A DNA stretch of 64,000 bases from Deltaproteobacteria bacterium (GTDB lineage: Bacteria > Desulfobacterota > Desulfobulbia > Desulfobulbales > Desulfurivibrionaceae). The stretch spans positions 1-64,000 of the forward strand of contig DUZW01000007.1 in NCBI GenBank assembly GCA_013349295.1, written 5' to 3'. The notes below the pieces were generated by a model that saw only the letters and a program-made list of their open reading frames with translations, did not search any database and was not told where the DNA came from. Every line of letters starts with the position of its first letter. Position 1 is the stretch's first letter. Shown here piece after piece: positions 1 to 9,226 of the stretch. A program made the position numbers and the translations under genes.

Positions 1-116
1 CGCCAGCGGTTGCGCAGGGCAATGGCCACGGATTTCTTGGCTGCATCCTGGCCGATGATGTAGCGATCGAGCTCGGCCACGGTTTGTCTGGGAGTCAGGG
101 TAGTTATCGGTTCCAT
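1..116 (-). CDS. hslU: HslU protease ATPase subunit (partial, N-terminus only)
   Basis: Only the first 38 or so codons lie in the window; the rest runs off the left edge. The minus strand from 116 begins [20 protein letters not shown] and continues [19 protein letters not shown], the conserved N-terminus of HslU (ClpY). HslU is the AAA+ unfoldase that feeds substrates into the HslV peptidase in the cytoplasm. It lies 39 bases after the hslV stop, as expected for an hslVU operon. No catalytic motif (Walker A) is reached inside the window. Confidence 0.93.
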   Translation of the reverse strand, partial: MEPITTLTPRQTVAELDRYIIGQDAAKKSVAIALRNRW

Positions 117-155
117 CGTTAAATTATCCTTATAAGCCGTCTACCGGATTATTTT

Positions 156-695
156 TTATTCGGCAGTCATTTTTTCCACAACAATACTGTCATTGGTATA
201 GATGCAGATGGAGGCGGCAATCCGCATGGCCTCACGACAGATCTCCTCGGCGGAAAGTGCGCTGTGCGCCACCAAAGCCTTGGCTGCGGCCTGGGCATAG
301 GGTCCGCCCGAGCCGATGGCCAGCACCCCGTCGTCCGGTTCAATCACGTCCCCGGTCCCGGAAAGCAGCAGACAATGATGTTTGTCCACCGCTACCAGGA
401 AGGCCTCAAGCTTACGGAGCATCTTATCGGTACGCCAGTCCTTGGCCAGCTCCACCGCCGCCCGCATCAAGTTACCGTTATACTGCTCAAGCTTCTGTTC
501 CAGCCGATCAAACAGGGTAAAGGCATCGGCCGTTGACCCGGCAAAGCCGGTGATGACCTTACCTTCATAGAGGCGACGGACCTTGCGCGCCTCATGCTTC
601 ATGATGGTATTGCCCAGCGATACCTGACCGTCTCCGGCCAGAGCCACCTCTCCCTTGTGCCGGACGGCAATTATTGTGGTCGATCTGATCTTCAA
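156..695 (-). CDS. hslV: HslV ATP-dependent protease peptidase subunit
   Basis: Threonine peptidase of the HslUV (ClpQY) complex. The open frame extends up to 749, but I start it at the TTG at 695: GGAGG lies seven bases upstream, the protein is then 179 aa (family size about 175-180), and translation begins [15 protein letters not shown]. Removal of the short MKIRS propeptide would expose the catalytic Thr of the conserved TTI start. Further family signatures are [11 protein letters not shown], the [13 protein letters not shown] block and [15 protein letters not shown]. Upstream is xerC and downstream hslU, the same order as codV-clpQ-clpY in Firmicutes. Confidence 0.94.
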   Translation of the reverse strand: MKIRSTTIIAVRHKGEVALAGDGQVSLGNTIMKHEARKVRRLYEGKVITGFAGSTADAFTLFDRLEQKLEQYNGNLMRAAVELAKDWRTDKMLRKLEAFLVAVDKHHCLLLSGTGDVIEPDDGVLAIGSGGPYAQAAAKALVAHSALSAEEICREAMRIAASICIYTNDSIVVEKMTAE

Positions 696-870
696 AGCTA
701 TTCCTCCCGATGGAGATAATGTTGATACCCAGCAACCTGTCCCTTGCAACTACCGCTTAAGCCAGGAACACTCCAGCAGCACCACAGATGTGCGAAAGAG
801 GCCTGCGCCGTGTACTGTTGCACATTAGCAGGCCGATGACAAAGCCGATACGGTGCTGCGTGACCGCTCC

Positions 871-1785
871 TCATCTTCTCGCCTTCGGATGGGCCCGGTC
901 ATAGACCTCATTGAGATGATCCATGTTCAGATGGGTATACCGTTGAGTGGTTGACAGGCTGACATGCCCCAATAACTCCTGCACCGTTCGCAGATCCGCC
1001 CCCATTTCGAGGAGATGGGTGGCAAAGGAATGTCGCAGGGCATGGGGCGTAACCCTTGCAGCGATTCCGGCCCGCTGGGCATAGTGCTTCACCAACCGCT
1101 CGATGCTTCGGGTGGTGAGCCGCAGTCCACGGTGGTTCAAAAAAACCGCTTTGTTTTCCGGCGCATCCCCGCGGGCAATCCGTTCACGAACCAACAAAGT
1201 CCGCTGGGGAAGGTATTGCCCCAATGCCTCCAAAGCCGGTCGGCCCACCGGCACCAGACGTTCGCGATTACCCTTGCCGGTAACCCGAAGCATCCCCTCT
1301 TCCGAATCAAGGCGCTCAAGGTCCAGGGCAGCAAGCTCGGCAACCCGCACCCCTGTGGAATAAAGGATTTCCAGCATCGCTCGATCCCGGAAGGCGAAGG
1401 TATCCTCAGGGCCCGGCATCTCCATAAGGGTAAAAACCTCGTCCACCGTAAGAAAAACAGGCATATGTTTTTCCTGTTTCGGGGTGGCAATGGGCGCGAC
1501 AGGGTCATGCGCTATAACCCCCTCACGGAGCAGATGACGGAAAAAGGTGCGCAGGGCGGAAAGTTTCCTGGCCACGGAACTACCTTTGTTTTTGCCGTTT
1601 AGGAGGTAAACAAAGGAACGGACAACACGGGATTCGATCTGACGGACATCTTGCTCATAGCCAACAAACGCCGCAAATTCAGCAAGATCCAGACCATAGC
1701 TCTCAACGGTTTTAAGGGAATACCCCTTTTCCACGGAAAGCCAGCGACCGAATCGGGGGAGAAGATCTTGCAGGGAGTATGACAT
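871..1785 (-). CDS. xerC: Tyrosine recombinase XerC
   Basis: 304-aa site-specific tyrosine recombinase, the size of XerC/XerD proteins that resolve chromosome dimers at dif. The N-terminal SAM-like DNA-binding domain spans about residues 1-90. The catalytic domain shows the full R-K-H-R-H-Y set: Arg in STGVRVAELAALDL, Lys in TGKGNRERLVP, HALRHSFATHLL, LGHVSLSTTQ and the nucleophile Tyr in RYTHLN. It lies upstream of hslVU on the same strand with a 175-base gap, so shared transcription is plausible but unproven. XerC rather than XerD is chosen from the hslVU linkage. Confidence 0.9.
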   Translation of the reverse strand: MSYSLQDLLPRFGRWLSVEKGYSLKTVESYGLDLAEFAAFVGYEQDVRQIESRVVRSFVYLLNGKNKGSSVARKLSALRTFFRHLLREGVIAHDPVAPIATPKQEKHMPVFLTVDEVFTLMEMPGPEDTFAFRDRAMLEILYSTGVRVAELAALDLERLDSEEGMLRVTGKGNRERLVPVGRPALEALGQYLPQRTLLVRERIARGDAPENKAVFLNHRGLRLTTRSIERLVKHYAQRAGIAARVTPHALRHSFATHLLEMGADLRTVQELLGHVSLSTTQRYTHLNMDHLNEVYDRAHPKARR

Positions 1786-1974
1786 GAGGGTCTTTCTTCA
1801 GAAAAAGCGTTTTGAAGCGCAAAGATACAATATACCATGTTGTAATTACTTACCATACTCATGTTTTTTTGGAAAGACATTGCCCATAACCGCAACTTCA
1901 TTTATTTTATAAAATTCCATTCAATCTTGACGACAGACACGGGGCATCTTTTTTGAGGAACCTCGGGAGGGATC

Positions 1975-2223
1975 ATGTCCAAAAAATCTTTCGAAGAAGC
2001 CCTCGATTCACTTGAACAGATCACGAGGGAACTGGAAAACGGTGATCTGAGCCTTGAAAAATCACTGAAAAAATTTGACGAGGGCATCAAACTGGCGGAG
2101 TTATGCAACCACAAACTGGAGGAAGCACAACAAAAAGTAGACCTCCTCCTTAAAAAAGACGGCAAATTCATCACCGTTCCCTTTAATACTTCCGGCACGG
2201 TCCCTGATGAAGACGACGCCTAA
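1975..2223 (+). CDS. xseB: Exodeoxyribonuclease VII small subunit
   Basis: 82-aa protein starting [20 protein letters not shown], with the family pattern [21 protein letters not shown]. XseB forms a helical bundle that assembles with XseA into the ssDNA-degrading exonuclease VII. GGGAGGG lies five bases ahead of the ATG. It is the first gene of an xseB-ispA-dxs cluster, a linkage common in proteobacteria. The catalytic subunit xseA is about 50 kb away in this same window (52435-53784). Confidence 0.95.
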   Translation: MSKKSFEEALDSLEQITRELENGDLSLEKSLKKFDEGIKLAELCNHKLEEAQQKVDLLLKKDGKFITVPFNTSGTVPDEDDA

Positions 2224-2259
2224 TCTCCGTCTCACTTGAAAACCCGGGAATTTTCCAGC

Positions 2260-3150
2260 ATGGAATTCAAAAAATACCTCACGGAACAATGCGCACTTGT
2301 CGAACAGGCCATGGCGCGCTATATGCTGCCCGAAGAGGGGCCTCTTGCCAACCATATCAAAGCCATGCGCTACAGCCTTTTCGCCGGGGGCAAACGAATC
2401 CGTCCCATCCTGGCCCTGGCTGCGGCAGAGGCCGTGCACGCCCCCACCGAGCATCTTTTACCCGTTGCCTGCGCCCTGGAATGCATCCATACCTATTCCT
2501 TGATCCATGACGATCTGCCGGCCATGGACGACGACGACCTCCGGCGCGGCAAACCGACCTGCCACGTGGTGTTCGGCGAAGCGGAAGCCATCCTGGCCGG
2601 GGACGGTTTGCTCAGCTTCGCCTTTGAACTGATGACCCATCCCGATGTCCGGCAGGGCATCTCCCCGGTCGCGCAACTCCAGATGATCAACATCATCGCC
2701 AAGGGCATCGGCCCCGTGGGGATGGTCGGCGGACAATCCTTGGATCTTGCCGCCGAAGGCCAAGCAATCACCTTTGACCACCTGCGGCTGATCCATGGCT
2801 ACAAAACCGGCGCGCTTATTACCGCCTCGGTGCAGGCCGGGGCGATTTTCGGAAAAGCCGACGACAAACAGTTTGCCGCCTTGAGCCGATACGGGGTACA
2901 GATAGGCCTTGCTTTCCAAATAGTTGACGACCTGCTGGATGTTGAAGGAACCACGGAAGATCTCGGCAAGACCGCAGGAGCCGACGCCCAACGGAACAAA
3001 GCAACCTACCCCGCCTTTTTCGGCGTTGCAAAAACAAAGGTCATGGCCAAGGAGGCTGTTGATGAGGCCGTGAACGCCCTGAAAATTTTTGACGCCAAAG
3101 CCGAGCCGCTCCGCGATCTTGCCCGGTATATCTACGAACGGAACAAATAA
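2260..3150 (+). CDS. ispA: Polyprenyl (farnesyl/geranylgeranyl) diphosphate synthase
   Basis: Trans-isoprenyl diphosphate synthase that condenses IPP with allylic diphosphates. The first aspartate-rich motif is [18 protein letters not shown] (residues about 83-100) and the second is VDDLLDVEG (about 222-230). FAGGKRIRP is the IPP-binding Lys/Arg region. The frame is open from a TTG at 2236, but that codon has no ribosome site; the ATG at 2260 gives a 296-aa protein with the usual N-terminus. It follows xseB closely and precedes dxs by 40 bases, so precursor and prenyl synthesis are co-transcribed. Chain length cannot be fixed by eye; FPP is the usual product of this class. Confidence 0.92.
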   Translation: MEFKKYLTEQCALVEQAMARYMLPEEGPLANHIKAMRYSLFAGGKRIRPILALAAAEAVHAPTEHLLPVACALECIHTYSLIHDDLPAMDDDDLRRGKPTCHVVFGEAEAILAGDGLLSFAFELMTHPDVRQGISPVAQLQMINIIAKGIGPVGMVGGQSLDLAAEGQAITFDHLRLIHGYKTGALITASVQAGAIFGKADDKQFAALSRYGVQIGLAFQIVDDLLDVEGTTEDLGKTAGADAQRNKATYPAFFGVAKTKVMAKEAVDEAVNALKIFDAKAEPLRDLARYIYERNK

Positions 3151-3190
3151 GCGGACACCCACCTGGGTACCACCGGAGGAAAAGGCCACA

Positions 3191-5083
3191 ATGAGCCATA
3201 CCCCTTTACTAGACACCATCAATTCCCCGACTGATCTTAAAAAATTTTCAGTGGAACAACTCGGGACACTGGCAACTGAAATCAGAGAGACGATCATCCA
3301 GACCGTTTCCCAGACCGGCGGCCATCTCGCGCCCTGCCTGGGAGTGGTTGAACTCACCCTGGCCATTCATTATGTTTTCGATACCCCGAAAGACAAGCTT
3401 GTCTGGGATGTTGGCCACCAGGCTTATGCCCACAAACTGATCACCGGTCGCAGGGAGCAATTTCACACCCTGCGCCAGTTCCAAGGCCTCAGCGGCTTTC
3501 CCAAAAGAGCGGAAAGCCCCTTTGACGCCTTTGATACCGGCCACAGCAGCACCTCGATCTCCGCCAGCTTGGGCATTGCCACGGCCAAGGATCTGAAAGG
3601 CGACCCACACAAGAGCATCGCCGTAATCGGCGATGGCTCCATGACCGGCGGCATGGCCTTTGAGGCCCTCAATCAGGCCGGACACCTCCACAAGGATCTC
3701 ATTGTCATCCTCAATGACAACGAGATGTCCATCTCCCCAAATGTAGGGGCGCTTTCCAGTTTTCTAAGCAGAAAACTTACCAGCAAGACAGCGGTGCGGG
3801 TCAAAAAGGAGATGGAACATTTCCTTAAGTCTTTCTCCAATGTGGGCGAAAACATCCTCTCTGTTCTCAAGAAAAGCGAGGAGAGCCTCAAAGGTTTCTT
3901 CACCCCCGGTATGCTCTTTGAGGCCCTCAAGTTTGAATACATCGGCCCCATCCCAGGCCACAAGCTGGAAAATCTTATCGAAGCCCTGCGCAATGTCCGT
4001 GACTTCAGCACCGGCCCCACCCTCATCCATGTGCTGACCACCAAGGGAAAAGGCTACGAACCGGCGGAAAAAAATCCAGGCGGTTTTCACGGGGTTGGCC
4101 CATTTAACATTGAGACCGGCCTGCCCGTCCCCACCCCTCCTGCTCCGCCCAGCTACACCAAGATTTTTGGCCAAACTTTGGTCCAAATCGCCGAACAGGA
4201 CCCCCGGGTGGTCGCCATCACCGCCGCCATGCCTGCGGGCACAGGCTTAAACGATTTTTCCCACCGTTTCCCTGAACGTTTTTTTGATGTGGGCATTGCC
4301 GAACAGCATGCCGTGACCTATGCGGCAGGCATGGCCACGGAAGGATTGCTGCCGGTGGTGGCCATCTACTCCACCTTCTTCCAGCGAGCCCTTGATCAGA
4401 TTATCCACGATGTCTGCCTGCCAAATCTGCCGGTGACTCTAGCCATTGACCGGGGCGGCCTTGTCGGGGACGACGGCCCGACCCACCATGGGGTGTTTGA
4501 CATTTCCTTTCTACGCTTCATTCCCAACCTGGTTATCATGGCCCCCAAGGATGAAAATGAACTGCGACACATGCTCAACACCGCCATTCTGCACCCTGGC
4601 CCCGCGGCAGTCCGTTATCCACGTGGAAACGGGGAAGGTGTTCCCCTTGATAATGTCTTGCAACGCATCCCCTTGGGAACAGGCGAGCTTCTCAGAGAAG
4701 GAGCGGATATCCTTTTACTCCCCATCGGCAACAGGGTTTCCGCTGCCCTGGAGGCGGCAACTGGTCTAAAAAAACTCGGACTGGAGGCGGCGGTGATCAA
4801 CCCGCGCTTTATCAGGCCCCTGGATGATGCGCTGATCTGTGAATGGGCCGGCCGGACCGGCAAGGTGATAACCATTGAGGACAACGTGAAAAAAGGCGGC
4901 TTCGGCAGCGCCATCCTTGAGCTCTTCGCCCAGAAAAATCTCTGGAACGTTCAGACCAAAGTGCTGGGCCTGCCGGATAAGTTCATGGAACACGGCACCC
5001 AGGACCAGCTCCGCCATAAAGGCAACATTGATGTCCCGGCGATCATCGTCGAGGCGCTAGCCCTCTGCGGCAAGCAGAACTAA
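3191..5083 (+). CDS. dxs: 1-deoxy-D-xylulose-5-phosphate synthase
   Basis: 631-aa thiamine-diphosphate enzyme, first step of the MEP/DXP isoprenoid pathway (pyruvate + glyceraldehyde-3-P). I start at ATG 3191 ([13 protein letters not shown]) because GGAGGA lies about ten bases upstream and the length matches the family; the open frame reaches back to 3089, overlapping ispA. Visible motifs are [17 protein letters not shown], the ThDP/Mg site [18 protein letters not shown] with LNDNEMSI, the transketolase block [17 protein letters not shown] and the C-terminal [14 protein letters not shown]. Confidence 0.96.
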   Translation: MSHTPLLDTINSPTDLKKFSVEQLGTLATEIRETIIQTVSQTGGHLAPCLGVVELTLAIHYVFDTPKDKLVWDVGHQAYAHKLITGRREQFHTLRQFQGLSGFPKRAESPFDAFDTGHSSTSISASLGIATAKDLKGDPHKSIAVIGDGSMTGGMAFEALNQAGHLHKDLIVILNDNEMSISPNVGALSSFLSRKLTSKTAVRVKKEMEHFLKSFSNVGENILSVLKKSEESLKGFFTPGMLFEALKFEYIGPIPGHKLENLIEALRNVRDFSTGPTLIHVLTTKGKGYEPAEKNPGGFHGVGPFNIETGLPVPTPPAPPSYTKIFGQTLVQIAEQDPRVVAITAAMPAGTGLNDFSHRFPERFFDVGIAEQHAVTYAAGMATEGLLPVVAIYSTFFQRALDQIIHDVCLPNLPVTLAIDRGGLVGDDGPTHHGVFDISFLRFIPNLVIMAPKDENELRHMLNTAILHPGPAAVRYPRGNGEGVPLDNVLQRIPLGTGELLREGADILLLPIGNRVSAALEAATGLKKLGLEAAVINPRFIRPLDDALICEWAGRTGKVITIEDNVKKGGFGSAILELFAQKNLWNVQTKVLGLPDKFMEHGTQDQLRHKGNIDVPAIIVEALALCGKQN

Positions 5084-5176
5084 GCCGTTGCAACAAAAGA
5101 TCCCGCGCCTGGAAAAACCAACCAAGTGTGTTGACGGGCGATAATCAACAGAACAAACGCGTTAGATAACGACCAC

Positions 5177-5932
5177 CTAAGCTTCGTGCCCGAAGAGCCC
5201 TTCCTGTTTCTCTATCACTTTAACAACCTGGGCCAATTGTTTTTTGCTTTCCTCCGGAATACTGATAAATCTGCAGGCCAGACGAATACGTCTTGGCGAG
5301 TAATCCGGATTCGATTCAACCACCATCAGGCGCCTGGCAACGGAATACAACCCAGCCACTTTCAGGGTGGCGCCATCGAGGTTAAACTCCATATTGATCA
5401 TTGCAGGCATAACCCAATTGAACAGGGCAGGGGCATCGAGTTCGCACAGTAGCCCCCCCTCGCTGAAGTTGATGATTTCGGCTGGAAAACTGTTACTCAC
5501 CTGCTCAAGATTGGCGATGGTATCGGGAACGCTGTAACGCCTGGTTTTGCGCATGGCAAAAGGTGTGCATATCCTCGTGATTAGCGCACCAAGGGCGTCG
5601 GGCTCACAGGGAATGGCAAGATATTCCTCTATCCCATACCGCTTGAGTTCTTGGATATAATCCTGCTTCGTGCTGGAGGAAAAAGGAATAAAATGTGTTT
5701 TTTGTCCCTCTGGCAAGGCAAGGCGTTTCCGGGCGAATTCGAGCCATTTTTTATCGGAGGATTCCTTGGAAAAGATCACCAGATGGTAATGACCATCCTC
5801 AATAAGGCCCTGTGCCTCCTCAGCGTCATAAGCCTCCGAGACAACAGCGTCATTTACCGTGGTCTGAATCATGGCCCGAATTATACGCCGCATACTGGCT
5901 GAGCTGTCCATAATAATGATATGTCTCGCCAC
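5177..5932 (-). CDS. PilZ-domain protein with degenerate receiver-like N-terminus
   Basis: 251 aa. Residues 1-120 look like a response-regulator fold (HIIIMDSSASMRRIIRAM at the start, VIFSKESSDKKW in place of the phosphoacceptor strand), but the conserved acidic pocket and phosphorylatable Asp are replaced (DSS, IFSKE). Residues about 130-245 resemble a PilZ c-di-GMP domain: the arginine motif RKTRRYSVPD followed by NFSEGGLLCEL, matching the RxxxR and (D/N)xSxxG pattern. It is probably a c-di-GMP effector that no longer receives phosphate. It is divergently oriented to the AmpG-like gene, with palindromes between them. Confidence 0.7.
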   Translation of the reverse strand: MARHIIIMDSSASMRRIIRAMIQTTVNDAVVSEAYDAEEAQGLIEDGHYHLVIFSKESSDKKWLEFARKRLALPEGQKTHFIPFSSSTKQDYIQELKRYGIEEYLAIPCEPDALGALITRICTPFAMRKTRRYSVPDTIANLEQVSNSFPAEIINFSEGGLLCELDAPALFNWVMPAMINMEFNLDGATLKVAGLYSVARRLMVVESNPDYSPRRIRLACRFISIPEESKKQLAQVVKVIEKQEGLFGHEA

Positions 5933-5976
5933 GATTCACCCCTTGAACCAATTGATATTCATATGAAAACGCACTG

Positions 5977-5997
5977 TATGTGGCACATTGCCACATA
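5977..5997. promoter_or_regulatory. 21-bp palindrome in a divergent intergenic region
   Basis: Perfect inverted repeat with arms TATGTGGCA and TGCCACATA around CAT, followed directly by an AT-only palindrome (ATATATTAATATAT). It lies between the start codons of the PilZ gene (5932, minus) and the AmpG-like gene (6063, plus), about 27 bases upstream of a TATAAT at 6024-6029. Position and symmetry fit a dimeric regulator site; the regulator is unknown. Confidence 0.45.
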
Positions 5998-6062
5998 TAT
6001 TAATATATACAAAAATCAATCCATATAATAGAGAATTTTTTCCTCAACCATAGATCTTACCC

Positions 6063-7583
6063 ATGACAACAACAGAAAAACAAATCTCCGGTCCAAAAAC
6101 CGCCCCACCTCAAATATGGACCTTCACCACATACTTCTGCGAAGGCTTACCCTACTCAATCATTCGTACCGTCTCCACAGTATTCTTCCGGGACAACGGT
6201 GTCAGCCTTGAAGGAATCGGGCTTACTTCCCTTTTCGGCTTGCCCTGGGCTTTGAAATTTTTTTGGGCACCGCATCTTGATCGGTACGGCAGCAAGCGCC
6301 AGTGGCTCCTCATCATGCAGATTTTCCTGGCAGGACTTCTACTGATCGCCGCAGCCCTTGCTCCCCTGCCCCAGGCCACGCCCCTCATCGGCGCAGCCTT
6401 TTTAATCGGCAGTTTCCTGGCCGCCACCCACGACATAGCTATTGACGGCTATTACCTGGAAACACTGGACACCCGCGATCAGGCACGTTTTGTCGGCTAT
6501 CGCGTCATGGCCTATCGTATTGCCATGATGGCCGGCGCCGGCATTATCGCAACCATTGGAGTTACCATGGGATGGCCTGCTGCCTTCGGGGGCTCGGCCA
6601 TTATTCTCGCCCTTTTTTCTGCCTACCATTTAAGGTACTTACCACGCGGCGAAGCAGCCCACCTCCCCCTGTTCATGTTACTGGCAACGGAAAAATGGGG
6701 CCGCCTGCTCAAATTTCCCATTATTGCCGCACTAGCCATGGTCACCTTGCTTTTGCTGGCCAGGACAATCACCAAGCAAGACTTATTGTCGCGTGTCGGA
6801 TTTCTTGCCGATATCGACCCGATCGCCTTGATCAGCATGCTGCTGGTCATTGGCCTCATCATTGTCGGTTTCAAGCGAAAAAAAATCAAAAAATGGCTAA
6901 GGCAACAGGGCAACGCCTTTTTCAGCGAAGCCTTCTTTTCCTTTATGGATCGGGAAAAAATCGGCCCCATCCTGGCATTTATACTCCTGATCAGGACGGG
7001 AGAATACCTGCTCTCCAGCATGGTTGCGCCGTTCATGGTCGATCTGGGCATAAAAAAACATTATGGTTGGATTTCCGGCGGAATCGGCCTGCCATTCTCC
7101 ATCATCGGCGCAATGCTCGGCGGCTGGCTTATCTCGAAATATTCGTTTAAAAAAATGATCTGGCCATTTTTATTTGCCCAAAATTTCACCAATCTGGCCT
7201 ATATGTTTCTGGCGTTGAAACTCAATGATTTCGTCCTGCTCAACACCGGCAATCCAACCCCTGTTGCCATCGGCGGGATCAATCTTTTTGCCGTAGCCTG
7301 CATACATGCCTTTGATCAATTCGCCGGCGGCCTTGGAACCGCAGCACTCATGATTTTCCTCATGCGCTTATGTCAGCCGCGATTCAAGGCCGCCCATTAC
7401 GCCATCGGCACTGGGCTGATGAGCTTCAGCGGCCTGTATGCCGGAGTAGCGAGCGGCTTTCTCGCCGCATGGGCCGGATATGGCTATTTCTTCGGGATCA
7501 GTTTCCTGCTCTCACTTCCAGGCATGATATTGATCTTTTACATTCCACTAAAGGAGTGCCAACAAAAAGAGGCGTTGCAGTAG
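6063..7583 (+). CDS. AmpG-like muropeptide MFS transporter
   Basis: 506-aa polytopic membrane protein of the major facilitator superfamily, PAT/AmpG branch. Family signatures are YFCEGLPYSIIRTV near the N-terminus, LPWALKFFWAPHLDRYGSKR between TM2 and TM3, and ATHDIAIDGYYLETLD. AmpG proteins import anhydro-muropeptides from cell-wall turnover; other PAT members carry different substrates, so the substrate is inferred. A basic cytosolic loop (RKKIKKWLRQQ) splits the two halves. The stop codon lies inside the loop of a strong terminator hairpin. Confidence 0.82.
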   Translation: MTTTEKQISGPKTAPPQIWTFTTYFCEGLPYSIIRTVSTVFFRDNGVSLEGIGLTSLFGLPWALKFFWAPHLDRYGSKRQWLLIMQIFLAGLLLIAAALAPLPQATPLIGAAFLIGSFLAATHDIAIDGYYLETLDTRDQARFVGYRVMAYRIAMMAGAGIIATIGVTMGWPAAFGGSAIILALFSAYHLRYLPRGEAAHLPLFMLLATEKWGRLLKFPIIAALAMVTLLLLARTITKQDLLSRVGFLADIDPIALISMLLVIGLIIVGFKRKKIKKWLRQQGNAFFSEAFFSFMDREKIGPILAFILLIRTGEYLLSSMVAPFMVDLGIKKHYGWISGGIGLPFSIIGAMLGGWLISKYSFKKMIWPFLFAQNFTNLAYMFLALKLNDFVLLNTGNPTPVAIGGINLFAVACIHAFDQFAGGLGTAALMIFLMRLCQPRFKAAHYAIGTGLMSFSGLYAGVASGFLAAWAGYGYFFGISFLLSLPGMILIFYIPLKECQQKEALQ

Positions 7584-7609
7584 AACACACCGCAACGCCT
7601 CTTTTTGTT
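7561..7609. terminator. Bidirectional intrinsic terminator containing the AmpG stop codon
   Basis: Perfect 18-bp inverted repeat: arm 7561-7578 (AACAAAAAGAGGCGTTGC) and arm 7592-7609, with a 13-base loop that contains the TAG stop of the AmpG-like gene. The outer part of the stem gives a T-run on either strand, so it can end transcription of both the plus-strand transporter and the minus-strand skp gene. Confidence 0.9.
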
Positions 7610-7628
7610 AAAAAAACTAAAAAAACTT

Positions 7629-8183
7629 TTATTTTTTCAAACGAACATCAAGCTCCTTCTGAACCTGATCGCTGATATCAAGAGCATCATCGGCATAGAG
7701 CAGCCCAGTCCGGTTGCGCAGCCCTTTCATGGTGTTCTCAAGAATCAGAGAGTAGCCATTTTTCTTGCCGACCTCAGCGATAACATCATGCAGCTGTTTC
7801 AAGATCGGCTCCATATACCGCTTCTCAAGTTGCTGCATCTCAAGTTTCGCATCCTCGGTTTTCATGCCATAATCACGAAGCCGCTTCTGGTATTCACGCT
7901 CTTTCTCAGCGCGAACCTCATCACTCCAAGCAGAACCTTTCTTTTCAATCTCGTTTTTCATGGCGGACAGTGCATCCTCATCAGCCTTGAACTTTGATTG
8001 AAACTTGTCAACCTCCGCCTGCAGAATTTTTTGAGCATCCAGCGCCGCTTTGGAGCTGCCAAGAATTTTCTGGATGCTGATAGTGGCGATCTTCCCACGT
8101 TCCGGGGCCGCAAGGGCGAGCACCGAAGAGGCGCACAAAGCTACACATACAAAAAACAGTCCCTTAAGGAATTTCATCTTCAT
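7629..8183 (-). CDS. skp: Periplasmic chaperone Skp/OmpH family
   Basis: 184 aa. An N-terminal signal peptide (MKMKFLKGLFFVCVALCASS, likely cut after ALA) precedes a long, charged, helical body rich in K/E and Q, typical of the Skp trimer that holds unfolded outer-membrane proteins in the periplasm. The conserved start of the mature part (GKIATISIQKIL) and the C-terminal YSLILENT block fit the OmpH/Skp profile. GGAG lies seven bases ahead of ATG 8183. In many genomes skp follows bamA; here it stands alone between a terminator and pal. Confidence 0.88.
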   Translation of the reverse strand: MKMKFLKGLFFVCVALCASSVLALAAPERGKIATISIQKILGSSKAALDAQKILQAEVDKFQSKFKADEDALSAMKNEIEKKGSAWSDEVRAEKEREYQKRLRDYGMKTEDAKLEMQQLEKRYMEPILKQLHDVIAEVGKKNGYSLILENTMKGLRNRTGLLYADDALDISDQVQKELDVRLKK

Positions 8184-8252
8184 AGATATCTCCGGTGTGT
8201 TATCAGCAGAAAATTTTCAGAAATAAACTCTTAAACCGCAATACTAAAAAAC

Positions 8253-8291
8253 AAAAAAAAAGAGATGGGAACATAAACATGCTCCCATCTC
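8253..8291 (-). terminator. Intrinsic terminator after pal
   Basis: Minus-strand hairpin with a 9-bp stem (GAGATGGGA / TCCCATCTC, 8283-8291 with 8262-8270), followed by a run of nine T residues (8253-8261). It lies about 30 bases downstream of the pal stop and upstream of skp. Confidence 0.85.
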
Positions 8292-8321
8292 AGATTGAGA
8301 CAATCTTCTTAGAAAAGAAGC

Positions 8322-8879
8322 TTACTTGACAATAACAAAGTCGTCACGACGATTCTGCGACCAAGCCATTTCATCATGACCGAGGTTGAGGGGTTTTTCC
8401 TCACCATAGCTGAGGGTATCAATCCGGCCTTCGGCAACGCCCATATTGATAAGATACTTCACAGCGGTAACAGCCCTTCTCTCGCCGAGAGCCATATTGT
8501 ACTCGTTGGTGCCACGCTCATCGGTATTACCTTCCACCCGAACACGGGCTTTTGCTGAACCGATCAGCAAATCGCCATTTTTCTTGATCCGATCCTTCTG
8601 GTCAGCTCTGATATCGGATTTGTCGAAATCAAAATAGATGGGCAGCATCGGGGCGGTGGTCCGTCCTTCCAAAACCGCGCCACTGTCGCCGCCAATCCAT
8701 TTCGAGGCAAGCGACTCTTCCTGCCCCATACCCTTACCGGTATCGGTAACGGTTGCGGCCTTGCCACCAGCCATGTCTTTATCGCTTTGCACCTTTTGCT
8801 TGGCGCAACCACCAGCAAAAAGGGAAAGGGAGACAACAACGCTTGCCATTGCCAAATACTGCAGAATTCCTCTTTTCAT
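8322..8879 (-). CDS. pal: Peptidoglycan-associated lipoprotein Pal (OmpA C-like)
   Basis: Start placed at ATG 8879 (MKRGILQYLAMASVVVSLSL), which has a strong GGAGGAAGGAG ribosome site; the frame stays open to 8957. A lipoprotein signal peptide ends in LFAGGC, giving a lipidated Cys near residue 25. The C-terminal about 110 residues are an OmpA/Pal peptidoglycan-binding domain: IYFDFDKSDIRADQK, VEGNTDERGTNEYNMALGE and ERRAVTAVKYL. Pal tethers the outer membrane to the cell wall, normally with TolB; no tol genes are in the window. It has its own promoter and terminator. Confidence 0.92.
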   Translation of the reverse strand: MKRGILQYLAMASVVVSLSLFAGGCAKQKVQSDKDMAGGKAATVTDTGKGMGQEESLASKWIGGDSGAVLEGRTTAPMLPIYFDFDKSDIRADQKDRIKKNGDLLIGSAKARVRVEGNTDERGTNEYNMALGERRAVTAVKYLINMGVAEGRIDTLSYGEEKPLNLGHDEMAWSQNRRDDFVIVK

Positions 8880-9226
8880 TTTTCTCCTTCCTCCAGATAC
8901 ATCTTGTGACAGTTTTTTATATGGGAACAACTCCTTAATCAAGTACATATAATTCAATAATCGAAAAAATCATACAGAATTCTTTATCAATTTTCAACGT
9001 GTTTTTTTATATGCTTTCGTACTTTTCTGATACGTCAACACAGTAATCATCCCGCCTTTTGCCGCCCCTTAAAAACCAGCCCCACAGGCCTGTCTGCATA
9101 ATTCGCTTGCATGGCCGAGCCAAGACGTTATATCTTAACTCTCATCATAAAACTGAATACAATGTTTTTTTTCTGTTCCTCGAGATAAAAAAATTATCCC
9201 TTATTCCCTTGAGCCCGCATTGACCA
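8880..9226. other. AT-rich divergent intergenic region pal/glgP
   Basis: 347 bases without a gene. It contains the pal promoter. On the glgP side I see only AT-rich sequence and no convincing ribosome site or promoter; no RNA gene or repeat is visible. Confidence 0.5.
8969..8997 (-). promoter_or_regulatory. Sigma70-type promoter for pal
   Basis: On the minus strand TTGAAA (8992-8997) and TATGAT (8969-8974) are separated by exactly 17 bases, about 90 bases upstream of the pal ATG. No competing gene lies between them. Confidence 0.6.
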
